Below, piece by piece: positions 1 through 6,121 of a stretch of DNA of 12,834 bases (the first letter of the stretch is position 1; the number at the start of each line of letters is the position of its first letter). Below the pieces are notes generated by a model, which did not search any database, had not been told where the DNA came from, and was given only the letters and a program-made list of their open reading frames with translations. Made by a program: the position numbers and the translations under genes. Source of the DNA: Thermoleophilia bacterium (lineage in GTDB: Bacteria > Actinomycetota > Thermoleophilia > Gaiellales > Gaiellaceae); contig JACVSB010000025.1 of NCBI GenBank assembly GCA_014534155.1, positions 1-12,834 on the forward strand. Direction: 5' to 3'.

Positions 1-233
1 CCGACGGGCTCGCGCGCGAGGAGATCCCGCTCGGGGCTCGAGTCTTCGCCATCGCGGACGCGCTCGACGCGATCACGAGCGACCGGCCGTACCGCAAGGC
101 GCGCACCTGGGAGTTCGCCCGCATCGAGATCACGCACGAGGTCGGCCTGCAGTTCGATCCGGCCGTCGGCGAGGTCTTCCTCGAGGCCGAGCCCGCGCTG
201 CGCGAGATCGCGCGCGAGTTCTCGGCCGCCTGA
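1..233 (+). CDS. HD-GYP domain protein, C-terminal fragment
   Basis: Partial gene entering from the left edge. The frame starting at base 3 reads 76 residues and ends at TGA 231-233. The visible protein matches the tail of HD-GYP domains: an EIPLGARVFAIADALDAITS stretch, then DRPYRKA, then a QFDP motif followed by a short helix. HD-GYP domains usually hydrolyse cyclic di-GMP, but the catalytic HD and GYP residues lie upstream of the window. Activity and any receiver, PAS or GAF sensor domain therefore cannot be judged. The gene ends 57 bases before the next one, and a small GC hairpin (245-259) lies in the gap. Family assignment is firm; function as a phosphodiesterase is inferred from the family only. 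Confidence 0.85.
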   Translation, partial: DGLAREEIPLGARVFAIADALDAITSDRPYRKARTWEFARIEITHEVGLQFDPAVGEVFLEAEPALREIAREFSAA

Positions 234-244
234 GCCGAGACCGA

Positions 245-259
245 CGGCCGCTTTGGCCG
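245..259 (+). other. small GC-rich hairpin between HD-GYP gene and acyl-CoA dehydrogenase
   Basis: CGGCC (245-249) can pair with GGCCG (255-259) around a 5-nt loop. It lies 11 nt after the HD-GYP stop. No T-tract follows, so it is at best a weak terminator and may be chance in GC-rich DNA. Confidence 0.25.
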
Positions 260-276
260 GCGCCGCCCGGCGCCGC
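257..276. repeat. tandem 10-bp direct repeat in the acyl-CoA dehydrogenase promoter region
   Basis: CCGGCGCCGC occurs twice with no gap, at 257-266 and 267-276. Each copy contains the palindrome GGCGCC. The pair ends 2 nt before the proposed -10 hexamer, where the -35 and spacer would be, so an operator role is possible. A similar palindrome precedes the B12-binding mutase subunit gene. No binding protein can be named. Confidence 0.5.
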
Positions 277-278
277 AC

Positions 279-284
279 TATCCT
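279..284 (+). promoter_or_regulatory. candidate -10 element (TATCCT) for a leaderless acyl-CoA dehydrogenase mRNA
   Basis: TATCCT lies 6 nt upstream of the GTG at 291, so a normal transcription start would fall on or next to the start codon. No Shine-Dalgarno sequence is visible before the GTG, which fits leaderless initiation. No good -35 hexamer is seen at normal spacing. Confidence 0.4.
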
Positions 285-290
285 CAGGCC

Positions 291-1445
291 GTGGACTTCG
301 GTCTCGCGCCCGAGCAGGGGGAGATCCAGGCGCTCGCGCGCGAGTTCGCCGACGCCGAGATCGCACCGTGGGCAGCCGGGTGGGACCGGGAGCACCGCTT
401 CCCGCACGAGGTCGTCGCGAAGCTCGGAGAGCTCGGCCTCATGGGGATCTGCGTGCCCGAGGAGCTGGGCGGCGCGGGCGCCGACTTCATCTCGTACGTC
501 CTGGCGCTGGAGGAGCTCTCGCGCGCCGACGCCGGCATCGGCGTCACGGTGGCCGTGCACACGAGCGCGGCGACGCTCCCCATCGTCCGTTTCGGGAGCG
601 ACGAGCAGCGGGCCGAGCTCGTTCCGCCGCTCGCGCGCGGCGAGCGCGTAGGCGCCTTCGCGCTCACGGAGCCCGAGGCCGGGTCCGACGCGCGCTCGCT
701 TCGAGCCCGCGCCGACCGGGTTGGCGACGGCTGGCGCCTGACGGGACGGAAGCAGTGGATCACCAACGCGAGCCTCGGCGGCATCGCGCTCGTCTTCGCC
801 CGCGGCGACGCCGGGATCTCCTGCTTCCTCGTCGACCTGGCCGCGGACGAGGTCGGCCTCACGGGCGAGCATCGCAAGCTGGGGCTGCGCTCGAGCACGA
901 CGGGGGACCTCGTCCTCGACGGCGTCCGGCTCCCCGCGGGCCGTCTGCTCGGCGACGACGGGAAGGGGTTTCGGATCGCCATGGCGACGCTCGACGGCGG
1001 GAGGATCGGGATCGCGGCGCAGGCCGTCGGGATCGCGCGGGCGGCGTTCGAGACCGCCCGCGCCTACGCGCTCGAGCGGCGCCAGTTCGGACGGCGGATC
1101 GCCGAGTTCGGGGCGATCCAGGCGAAGCTCGCCGACATGGCGACGGAGATCGACGCCGCGCGGTTCCTGACGCTGCACGCAGCCTGGCTTCGCGACCAGG
1201 CGCTTCCGCACGCGGAGGCTGGAGCGAAGGCGAAGCTGTTCGCATCCGCCGTCGCCCGCCGCGCGACGGGCGAGGCGATCCAGGTGCTCGGCGGCTACGG
1301 GTACACGAAGGAGTTCCCCGCGGAGCGCTACTACCGGGACGCGAAGGTCACCGAGATCTACGAGGGCACGAGCGAGATTCAGCGCCTGGTCGTCGCCCGC
1401 TCTCTCCTCGGCCTGGTCGAGCGCGCCGTCCCCGCCGCCGCGTGA
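291..1445 (+). CDS. acyl-CoA dehydrogenase (short-chain/butyryl-type family)
   Basis: FAD enzyme that introduces the alpha-beta double bond into an acyl-CoA thioester and passes electrons to ETF. The 384 residues are the usual family length. Visible features are the AFALTEPEAGSDA signature (122-134), the substrate and FAD-contact segment KQWITNA (154-160), the helical C-terminal domain with ERRQFGRRIAEFGAIQ (262-277), and TEIYEGTSEIQR (354-365). In that last motif E358 is in the position of the catalytic base of short-chain and butyryl-CoA dehydrogenases. The chain length or branching of the substrate cannot be read from sequence. The GTG start is supported by the conserved N-terminus and a -10-like hexamer just upstream. 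The gene overlaps the adenosyltransferase gene by 4 nt (GTGA). ETF genes further right in the window are plausible electron acceptors. Confidence 0.95.
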   Translation: MDFGLAPEQGEIQALAREFADAEIAPWAAGWDREHRFPHEVVAKLGELGLMGICVPEELGGAGADFISYVLALEELSRADAGIGVTVAVHTSAATLPIVRFGSDEQRAELVPPLARGERVGAFALTEPEAGSDARSLRARADRVGDGWRLTGRKQWITNASLGGIALVFARGDAGISCFLVDLAADEVGLTGEHRKLGLRSSTTGDLVLDGVRLPAGRLLGDDGKGFRIAMATLDGGRIGIAAQAVGIARAAFETARAYALERRQFGRRIAEFGAIQAKLADMATEIDAARFLTLHAAWLRDQALPHAEAGAKAKLFASAVARRATGEAIQVLGGYGYTKEFPAERYYRDAKVTEIYEGTSEIQRLVVARSLLGLVERAVPAAA

Positions 1446-2029
1446 GCGCCTCGCGCCGGCGGGACGAGCCCGTCCGCCTGGATCGGATCTACACGCGGGG
1501 CGGCGACGCGGGGGAGACGAGCCTCGGCGATGGAACGCGCGTCCCGAAAGACGACCCGCGCATCGCGGCGTACGGCGTCGTCGACGAGCTGAACGCGGTC
1601 CTCGGGCTCGCGCTCGCGGAGGCCCTCCCGGCCGATCTGCGGGCGACGCTCGGGCGCGTCCAGAACGAGCTCTTCGACCTCGGCGCCGACCTCGCCGTCC
1701 CGCTCGCGGACCGCAAGCGCGAGCGCCTCCGGATCAGCCCGGCCCAGGTCGCCCGCCTCGAGGAGCTCTGCGACCGCGCGAACGCCGAGCTCCCGCCACT
1801 TCGCAGCTTCGTCCTCCCGGGAGGCACGCGAGCTGCGGGCCTCCTGCACGTCGCGCGCACCGTCTGCAGGCGGGCCGAGCGCGCAGTCGTCTCGCTCGCT
1901 CGCGGGGAGGACGTGAACCCGGCAGCCCTCGCGTACCTGAACCGGCTCTCGGATCTCCTCTTCATCCTCGCCCGAGGGGCAAACGCCGGCCACGACGAGC
2001 CCGTCTGGAAGCCTGGAAGCTCGCACTAG
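1442..2029 (+). CDS. pduO: cob(I)alamin adenosyltransferase, PduO/MMAB type
   Basis: Transfers the adenosyl group of ATP to cob(I)alamin, making the coenzyme B12 that methylmalonyl-CoA mutase needs. The 195-residue protein carries the PduO-family motifs in order: the ATP-binding IYTRGGDAGETSLGDG (16-31), VDELNA (47-52), RVQNELFDLGADLA (72-85), FVLPGG (123-128), the VCRRAER arginine cluster (141-147) and NRLSDLLF (167-174). In human MMAB the equivalent arginine cluster is a site of disease mutations. The GTG start lies inside the stop of the dehydrogenase gene (GTGA overlap), so translation is probably coupled. The mutase catalytic subunit follows one gene later, consistent with cofactor supply. 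The family is clear. PduO-type enzymes also serve other B12 enzymes, so the mutase link rests on context. Confidence 0.95.
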   Translation: MSASRRRDEPVRLDRIYTRGGDAGETSLGDGTRVPKDDPRIAAYGVVDELNAVLGLALAEALPADLRATLGRVQNELFDLGADLAVPLADRKRERLRISPAQVARLEELCDRANAELPPLRSFVLPGGTRAAGLLHVARTVCRRAERAVVSLARGEDVNPAALAYLNRLSDLLFILARGANAGHDEPVWKPGSSH

Positions 2030-2748
2030 CGGCCGCGGGCTCGTTCACCGCCGGGCTCCTCGGCGCCGCGGTAGGGCTCGTCCTCGGAAGTCTTCGGCTC
2101 CCGGCGGTCCTGGCGGCGTCGGGCAGTGCCGCGGACGCGGCCGGCACGAACATCGCGGTCAGCGCGGTCTCGGCCCTGGTGGGCGCGTTCCGCCATGCCC
2201 GCGCCGGGAGGGTGGACTGGCACATCGTGCGCTGGATGGGGCCCCCTTCCGTCGCGGGAGCCTTCGTCGGGGGCTACGCGGCGGGGTTCGCGCCCGAGCG
2301 CGCGCTCCTGGCGCTGGTCGCGGGCGTCGTCTTCTACAGCGGGCTGGACATGCTGCTCGGCCTCGCGCCCGCACCCAGGGGCGCCCGCGATGCGCGCGTG
2401 GTCGCCACCCTCGCCGGCGCCGCGATCGGCCTCCTCGGCGGCACGGTCGGGCTGATCCTCGGGACCCTCCGGCTCCCGGCGCTCGTCAAGGCCGTCGGCC
2501 TGTCTCCGCACAAGGCGGTCGGGACGAACCTCGTGGTCGGGTTCGCGCTCGGGGTCTTCGGCTTCCTCGGGCACGCCGTCCGGCTGGAGGTGGAGTGGGC
2601 GATCCTCGCGGTCTCCGTGCCCGCGACCATCCCCGGGGCATGGCTCGGGGCCCGGCTGACGGGGCGGCTTTCCGAGCGGGCGCTCCGGCGCGCGATCGGG
2701 CTCGTCCTCCTCGCCGTCGCCGTCGCGATCGCCCTCGCAGCGCGGTAG
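2005..2748 (+). CDS. TauE/SafE-family membrane protein, non-canonical (CTG?) start
   Basis: Polytopic membrane protein made of two similar halves, as in TauE/SafE putative anion or organosulfur exporters. The repeats are clear: [14 protein letters not shown] (23-36) and [14 protein letters not shown] (148-161), each followed by an AGTN or VGTN motif and ending in a VDW or VEW. The first ATG/GTG/TTG in frame is GTG 2179, which would remove almost all of the first repeat. The homologous reading extends back to CTG 2005 ([12 protein letters not shown]), giving 247 residues, the normal family length. CTG 2005 lies 24 nt inside the adenosyltransferase gene and has no clear Shine-Dalgarno sequence. 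A CTG start, an assembly error or a degraded start codon are all possible. Substrate is unknown; context suggests an acid or thio-compound linked to acyl-CoA metabolism, but this is a guess. Confidence 0.75.
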   Translation: MEAWKLALAAAGSFTAGLLGAAVGLVLGSLRLPAVLAASGSAADAAGTNIAVSAVSALVGAFRHARAGRVDWHIVRWMGPPSVAGAFVGGYAAGFAPERALLALVAGVVFYSGLDMLLGLAPAPRGARDARVVATLAGAAIGLLGGTVGLILGTLRLPALVKAVGLSPHKAVGTNLVVGFALGVFGFLGHAVRLEVEWAILAVSVPATIPGAWLGARLTGRLSERALRRAIGLVLLAVAVAIALAAR

Positions 2749-2766
2749 ACCGTGCCCCGCTCTCCG

Positions 2767-2772
2767 TAGAAT
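2767..2772 (+). promoter_or_regulatory. candidate -10 element (TAGAAT) for the methylmalonyl-CoA mutase large subunit gene
   Basis: TAGAAT lies 18 nt after the TauE-like stop codon. TAGACC at 2746-2751 matches 4 of 6 bases of a -35 at a short 15-nt spacing. Transcription would start near 2779-2780. That makes ATG 2771 unusable and leaves either a leaderless ATG 2780 or a 27-nt leader to GTG 2807. Confidence 0.45.
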
Positions 2773-2791
2773 GGGGTGGATGGCGACGACC

Positions 2792-2799
2792 GAGGAGGG
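2792..2799 (+). promoter_or_regulatory. strong Shine-Dalgarno that decides the mutase large-subunit start
   Basis: GAGGAGGG ends 7 nt before GTG 2807. This is close to a perfect anti-SD match at ideal spacing and is the main reason to prefer GTG 2807 over ATG 2771 or ATG 2780. Confidence 0.65.
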
Positions 2800-2806
2800 C
2801 TCGGCC

Positions 2807-4444
2807 GTGAACGCGACCGAGGCCTGGCGCCAGGAGCTCTACGAGCGCAAGCCCGAGCGCGACGCGCTCTTCACGACGATCTCGGGGCTCCCCGCGGAGC
2901 CGCTTGCGACCCCGGACACCGTGGCCCTCGACTACGAGCGCGACCTCGGTTACCCCGGCGTCTACCCGTACACGCGGGGCCCGTACCCGTCCATGTACCG
3001 CGGCCGCCTCTGGACGATGCGCCAGTTCGCGGGCTTCGGCACAGCCGAGGAGACGAACAGCCGCTTCCGCTACCTGCTCGAGCACGGGCAAACCGGGCTC
3101 TCGACCGCGTTCGACATGCCGACGCTCATGGGCTACGACTCGGACCACCCCAAGGCGCGGGGCGAAGTCGGCCGCGAGGGCGTCGCGGTCGACTCGCTCG
3201 AGGACATGGAGCTCCTCTTCGCGGGGATTCCGCTGAACGAGGTCTCGACCTCGATGACGATCAACGCGCCGGCGGCGATCGTGCTCGCGTTCTACGTGTG
3301 CGTCGCCGAGAAGCAGGGCGCCGCTCGGGACAGGCTCCGCGGGACGATCCAGACGGACATCCTCAAGGAGTACATCGCCCAGAAGGAGTGGATCTTCCCT
3401 CCCGAGCCATCGATGCGGCTCTGCGTGGACATGATCGAGTACTGTGCGGCCGACGTCCCGCTCTGGCACCCGGTCTCGATCTCGGGGTACCACATCCGCG
3501 AAGCCGGCGCGACGGCCGCGCAGGAGCTCGCCTTCACGCTCGCCGACGGGTTCGCCTACGTCGAGGCGGCCATGGAGCGCGGACTGGACGTCGACGCGTT
3601 CGCCCCCCGCCTCTCCTTCTTCTTCAACGCCCACATTGACTTCTTCGAGGAGATCGCGAAGTACCGCGCCGCCCGCCGGATCTGGGCGCGCGAGCTCCGC
3701 GACCGCTACTCGGCGAAGGACCCGCGCTCCTGGCTCATGCGCTTCCACGCCCAGACGGCGGGCGTCTCGCTGACCGCCCAGCAGCCGCAGGTGAACGTCG
3801 TCCGCACGGCCGTCGAGGCGCTCGCGGCGGTCCTCGGCGGCTGCCAGTCGCTGCACACGAACTCGTTCGACGAGGCGCTCGCGCTGCCGACCGAGCACGC
3901 CGTCAAGATCGCCCTGCGGACGCAGCAGGTGCTCGCGCACGAGACAGGTGTGGCGTCCACGATCGATCCCCTCGGCGGCTCCTACTACCTGGAAGACCTG
4001 ACCAACCGCCTCGAGGCGGAGGCGTACGACTACTTCGAGCGCATCCGCCGGCTCGGGGGCGTAGTTCCCGCGATCAAGGAGAACTTCTTCCAGCGCGAGA
4101 TCGCGGAGGCGTCGTTTCGCTTCCAGGGCGAGGTCGAGCGCGGCGAGCGGGTCATCGTCGGCGTCAACCGCTTCGAGGAGCCGGAGGAGAAGCCGATCGA
4201 GACGCTGCACATCGACCCGGAGCTCGAGCGAAAGCAGGTCGAGCGCGTCCGCGGTCTCCGCGCGCGCCGCGACAGCGCCGCCGTCGAGTCCGTACTCGCC
4301 CGCCTGCGCGAGGACGCGGCCGTCGAGGGGCGAAACCTCATGCCGGCGATCGTCGAGGCATCGATGGCCTACGCGACCCTCGGCGAGATGTGCGACACGC
4401 TCCGCGACGTCTGGGGCGTCTGGCGCGAGACGCCCGTCTTCTGA
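2807..4444 (+). CDS. mcmA1: methylmalonyl-CoA mutase, large (catalytic, substrate-binding) subunit
   Basis: TIM-barrel subunit of the split B12-dependent mutase that interconverts (R)-methylmalonyl-CoA and succinyl-CoA. Its 545 residues contain only the catalytic part; the B12-binding domain is encoded at 5690-6121. Visible landmarks are [13 protein letters not shown] (55-67), [11 protein letters not shown] (179-189), FPPEPSMR (197-204), ISGYH (225-229) and [16 protein letters not shown] (347-362). Y60, R204 and H229 match Tyr89, Arg207 and His244 of the Propionibacterium enzyme. The Tyr/Arg pair favours methylmalonyl-CoA over isobutyryl-, ethylmalonyl- or 2-hydroxyisobutyryl-CoA mutases, which differ at these positions. 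The N-terminus is short, as expected without the beta-subunit-like extension. The start is GTG 2807 on the strength of its SD; ATG 2780 (554 residues) is the rival. An adenosyltransferase gene lies upstream. Confidence 0.95.
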   Translation: MNATEAWRQELYERKPERDALFTTISGLPAEPLATPDTVALDYERDLGYPGVYPYTRGPYPSMYRGRLWTMRQFAGFGTAEETNSRFRYLLEHGQTGLSTAFDMPTLMGYDSDHPKARGEVGREGVAVDSLEDMELLFAGIPLNEVSTSMTINAPAAIVLAFYVCVAEKQGAARDRLRGTIQTDILKEYIAQKEWIFPPEPSMRLCVDMIEYCAADVPLWHPVSISGYHIREAGATAAQELAFTLADGFAYVEAAMERGLDVDAFAPRLSFFFNAHIDFFEEIAKYRAARRIWARELRDRYSAKDPRSWLMRFHAQTAGVSLTAQQPQVNVVRTAVEALAAVLGGCQSLHTNSFDEALALPTEHAVKIALRTQQVLAHETGVASTIDPLGGSYYLEDLTNRLEAEAYDYFERIRRLGGVVPAIKENFFQREIAEASFRFQGEVERGERVIVGVNRFEEPEEKPIETLHIDPELERKQVERVRGLRARRDSAAVESVLARLREDAAVEGRNLMPAIVEASMAYATLGEMCDTLRDVWGVWRETPVF

Positions 4445-4519
4445 ACCCCGGCGGGCGGCCGGCTGCGCTCGCGACCACCCTTCCGAGCGATAGTGGACGC
4501 GCCGGGCGCGCCGACGCAT

Positions 4520-4525
4520 AGGAGG
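4520..4525 (+). promoter_or_regulatory. orphan AGGAGG Shine-Dalgarno-like site
   Basis: A perfect AGGAGG lies in the 128-nt gap after the mutase gene, but no ATG, GTG or TTG follows within the usual 5-10 nt. It may be chance or a remnant of an older start for the 4573 gene, whose frame is open from 4522. Confidence 0.3.
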
Positions 4526-4572
4526 ACCAGGGGTTCGGCTTCGGCGACAAGGCGCGGATACGAGAGGACGAC

Positions 4573-4926
4573 GTGGAGAGCGAGAACGGCAGCGGGCAGG
4601 AGATGCAGGACGAGGTCCGCGAGCCGCTGCAGAGCGAGCGCGTGCAGACGGCGCCGACGCGCGAGGAGGCCGCCTTCCGCGTGGTCCTTCTCTTCGAGGA
4701 CGGCGACGAGGTCGAAGCAGCCTTCGTCGCCGGCGAGGAGGAGGCAGAGGCCGCGGCCCGCGAGCTCGTGGCGCGCGTCTCGCGCGCGGGGGAGTGGCCG
4801 CGGTTCGGGAGCCGGTTCTATCGGCCGGAACGGGTTGTCGCGGTCGAGATCCGGCGCCGGCCGCTCTGGACCGGGGCCGAGGATCGCGTGCGCTGGGCCG
4901 GCGGGGACGAGCCGGCCGTCGCCTAG
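4573..4926 (+). CDS. uncharacterised small acidic protein (117 aa)
   Basis: I do not recognise a named family. The first 30 residues are hydrophilic, rich in E, Q and S, and probably disordered. Residues 35-95 look like a small alpha/beta domain: a strand FRVVLLFEDGDEVEAAFV, an Ala/Glu-rich helix (55-70), then WPRFGSRFYRPERVVAVEI ending in a strand. No signal peptide, membrane segment or cysteine is seen. The frame has strong G/C preference at third positions, which supports real coding. The start is GTG 4573 with GAGAGG 5 nt upstream; no other start exists after the in-frame stop at 4519-4521. The gene sits between the two mutase subunit genes and ends 5 nt before the stop of the convergent hydrolase gene. 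A mutase-related role is possible only by position. Confidence 0.7.
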   Translation: MESENGSGQEMQDEVREPLQSERVQTAPTREEAAFRVVLLFEDGDEVEAAFVAGEEEAEAAARELVARVSRAGEWPRFGSRFYRPERVVAVEIRRRPLWTGAEDRVRWAGGDEPAVA

Positions 4927-4931
4927 ACGTC

Positions 4932-5645
4932 TTACAGCTCGACGACGAGCCCGTCGCGCGCGACCGCCACGCCGTCGGGCGGCGGGAGCTCGACGGGGCG
5001 GTGCGTGAGGAGGATGCGGCCGTCCGCGGCCGCGAGCGCCTCCTCGGCGGCGAGGTGACCCCGCGGCTCTCCCTCGCCCACCCCGGTCGCGAGCGTCGCC
5101 TCGCAGAGGAAGAGGTCGGCGCGCCGGGCAAGGGCCGCGAGCTGCTCGCCGGGGCCCGAGTCGCCCGAGTACGCGAGCACGCTGCCCTGCCCGCCCTCCC
5201 GGATGCGGAAGCCGTAGGCGCGGAGCGTGTAGTGCGGCACACGGCACGGCTCGACCTCGAAACCGGCGGCCGAGAAGGGCGCCTCGCCGAACTCCCGCAC
5301 GTCGAAGGCCCGCTCGAACATCGCGTCGGTGCCCCAGTGGCCAGCGAAGTGGGCGAGCTCCTCCGTCCCGCCGGGCGGCAGCCAGAGCTCCGCGCGGGGC
5401 AGCGCCGCCCGCCCGTAGACGGAGAGCCACGCCCACGGTACGAGGTCGCCCCAGTGGTCGAGGTGGAAGTGCGTGATCGCGACCGCGTCCACCGCGGCCG
5501 CGCCGGACTGGCGCAGGCGGGCGAGAACGCCGGGGCCGCAGTCGAGCAGAAGCCGCCCCGGCCCCTCGACGAGGTATCCGGACTGCGCCCCGCCGGGGTT
5601 GGGCCACGCGGGCGAGGAGCCGATGACGGTCAGGCGCACCGCCAT
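4932..5645 (-). CDS. MBL-fold metallo-hydrolase (RNase Z-like/PhnP-like superfamily)
   Basis: 237-residue metallo-beta-lactamase-fold hydrolase. The zinc motif [10 protein letters not shown] (58-67) supplies H59, H61, D63 and H64. Later candidate ligands are H138, D162 (in YSGDSGPGE), H197 and H215 (LTHRP). The order and the late histidines resemble the RNase Z/PhnP/ElaC-like branch. No exosite arm for tRNA binding is apparent, so tRNA processing is not indicated; a small phosphodiester, thioester or lactone substrate is equally possible. ATG 5645 is preceded on the minus strand by GGGAG with short spacing. The gene is convergent with the 117-aa gene and divergent from the B12-binding subunit gene, with 44 nt between the starts. 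Its place between the mutase genes may mean a metabolite-repair role, but that is a guess. Confidence 0.85.
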   Translation of the reverse strand: MAVRLTVIGSSPAWPNPGGAQSGYLVEGPGRLLLDCGPGVLARLRQSGAAAVDAVAITHFHLDHWGDLVPWAWLSVYGRAALPRAELWLPPGGTEELAHFAGHWGTDAMFERAFDVREFGEAPFSAAGFEVEPCRVPHYTLRAYGFRIREGGQGSVLAYSGDSGPGEQLAALARRADLFLCEATLATGVGEGEPRGHLAAEEALAAADGRILLTHRPVELPPPDGVAVARDGLVVEL

Positions 5646-5650
5646 ATACT
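5623..5650 (+). promoter_or_regulatory. candidate promoter for the B12-binding subunit gene, overlapping the divergent hydrolase start
   Basis: ATGACG (5623-5628, 4 of 6 to the -35 consensus) and TATACT (5645-5650) are separated by 16 nt. The -10 covers part of the hydrolase start codon on the other strand, so the two genes would compete. Transcription would start near 5657, giving a leader of about 33 nt. Confidence 0.4.
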
Positions 5651-5654
5651 CCCA

Positions 5655-5664
5655 CCGGCGCCGG
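5655..5664. repeat. 10-bp palindrome CCGGCGCCGG in the divergent intergenic region
   Basis: A perfect palindrome just downstream of the candidate -10. A second CGGCGCC lies at 5674-5680. The core matches the tandem repeat before the acyl-CoA dehydrogenase gene (257-276). It could be a shared operator. GGCGCC is common in DNA this GC-rich, and CCGGCGCC also occurs inside coding regions here. Confidence 0.35.
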
Positions 5665-5689
5665 GTCGCGACACGGCGCCCTGGGTCTG

Positions 5690-6121
5690 ATGGCCGAGAC
5701 GACGGTGAGCGAGGGGGTGTCGAGGCGCAAGATCCGCGTCGTGATCGCGAAGCCCGGGCTGGACGGACACGACCGCGGCGCCAAGATCATCGCCAGGGCC
5801 CTGCGGGACGCCGGCATGGAGGTGATCTACACGGGCCTGCACCAGACCCCAGAGCAGATCGTCGAGACGGCGCTGCAGGAGGACGCCGACGCCGTCGGGA
5901 TCTCCATCCTCTCGGGGGCGCACATGACCCTCGTGCCGAGGATCCTCGACGGCCTCCGGAAGCAGGGCCTCGAGGACGTGCTCGTCGTCGTCGGCGGCAC
6001 GATCCCACGGGAGGACGTACGCGCGTTGAAGGAGCAGGGCGTCGCGGAGGTCTTCACGCCGGGCGCGCCGGTCTCGGCGATCGTCGACTTCCTGCGCGAA
6101 CGGGTGGCAGCGGAGGCCTGA
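5690..6121 (+). CDS. mcmA2: methylmalonyl-CoA mutase, small (cobalamin-binding) subunit
   Basis: 143-residue B12-binding Rossmann-like domain that holds adenosylcobalamin in base-off/His-on form and completes the mutase with the subunit at 2807-4444. The DxHxxG motif is present as D25-G-H27-D-R-G30, with H27 the lower cobalt ligand. The other family landmarks, SILSGAH (72-78), VVGGTIP (100-106) and FTPGAP (122-127), are in their usual order. It aligns with the C-terminal domain of fused mutases and with free-standing small subunits known in archaea and some bacteria. Start ATG 5690 is the only reasonable one, but its SD is weak. The stop overlaps the next gene's ATG by 1 nt (TGATG), so the hydratase is translationally coupled to it. 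A stand-alone subunit for another B12 mutase cannot be excluded, but only one large subunit is visible. Confidence 0.95.
   Translation: MAETTVSEGVSRRKIRVVIAKPGLDGHDRGAKIIARALRDAGMEVIYTGLHQTPEQIVETALQEDADAVGISILSGAHMTLVPRILDGLRKQGLEDVLVVVGGTIPREDVRALKEQGVAEVFTPGAPVSAIVDFLRERVAAEA

Noticed and set aside
368..1441. Long open +strand frame running through the acyl-CoA dehydrogenase gene into the adenosyltransferase
   Set aside because: The first part is a low-complexity Arg/Ala/Gly shadow of the dehydrogenase gene. Only the part from GTG 1442 is a recognisable protein, so this is not a fusion.
4447..4462. CCGGC...GCCGG as a terminator after the mutase large-subunit gene
   Set aside because: The stem is only about 5 bp and has no T-tract. 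Short GC pairings like this are frequent by chance here.
2486..5242. 918-codon antisense open frame over the mutase gene
   Set aside because: Arg/Ala-rich composition typical of stop-free shadows in high-GC DNA. It covers the well-conserved mutase and part of the MBL gene, and has no recognisable domain.
4794..5690. 298-codon plus-strand frame opposite the MBL hydrolase
   Set aside because: It is the mirror of the MBL gene; the minus strand has the clear HxHxDH motif, length and start signal.
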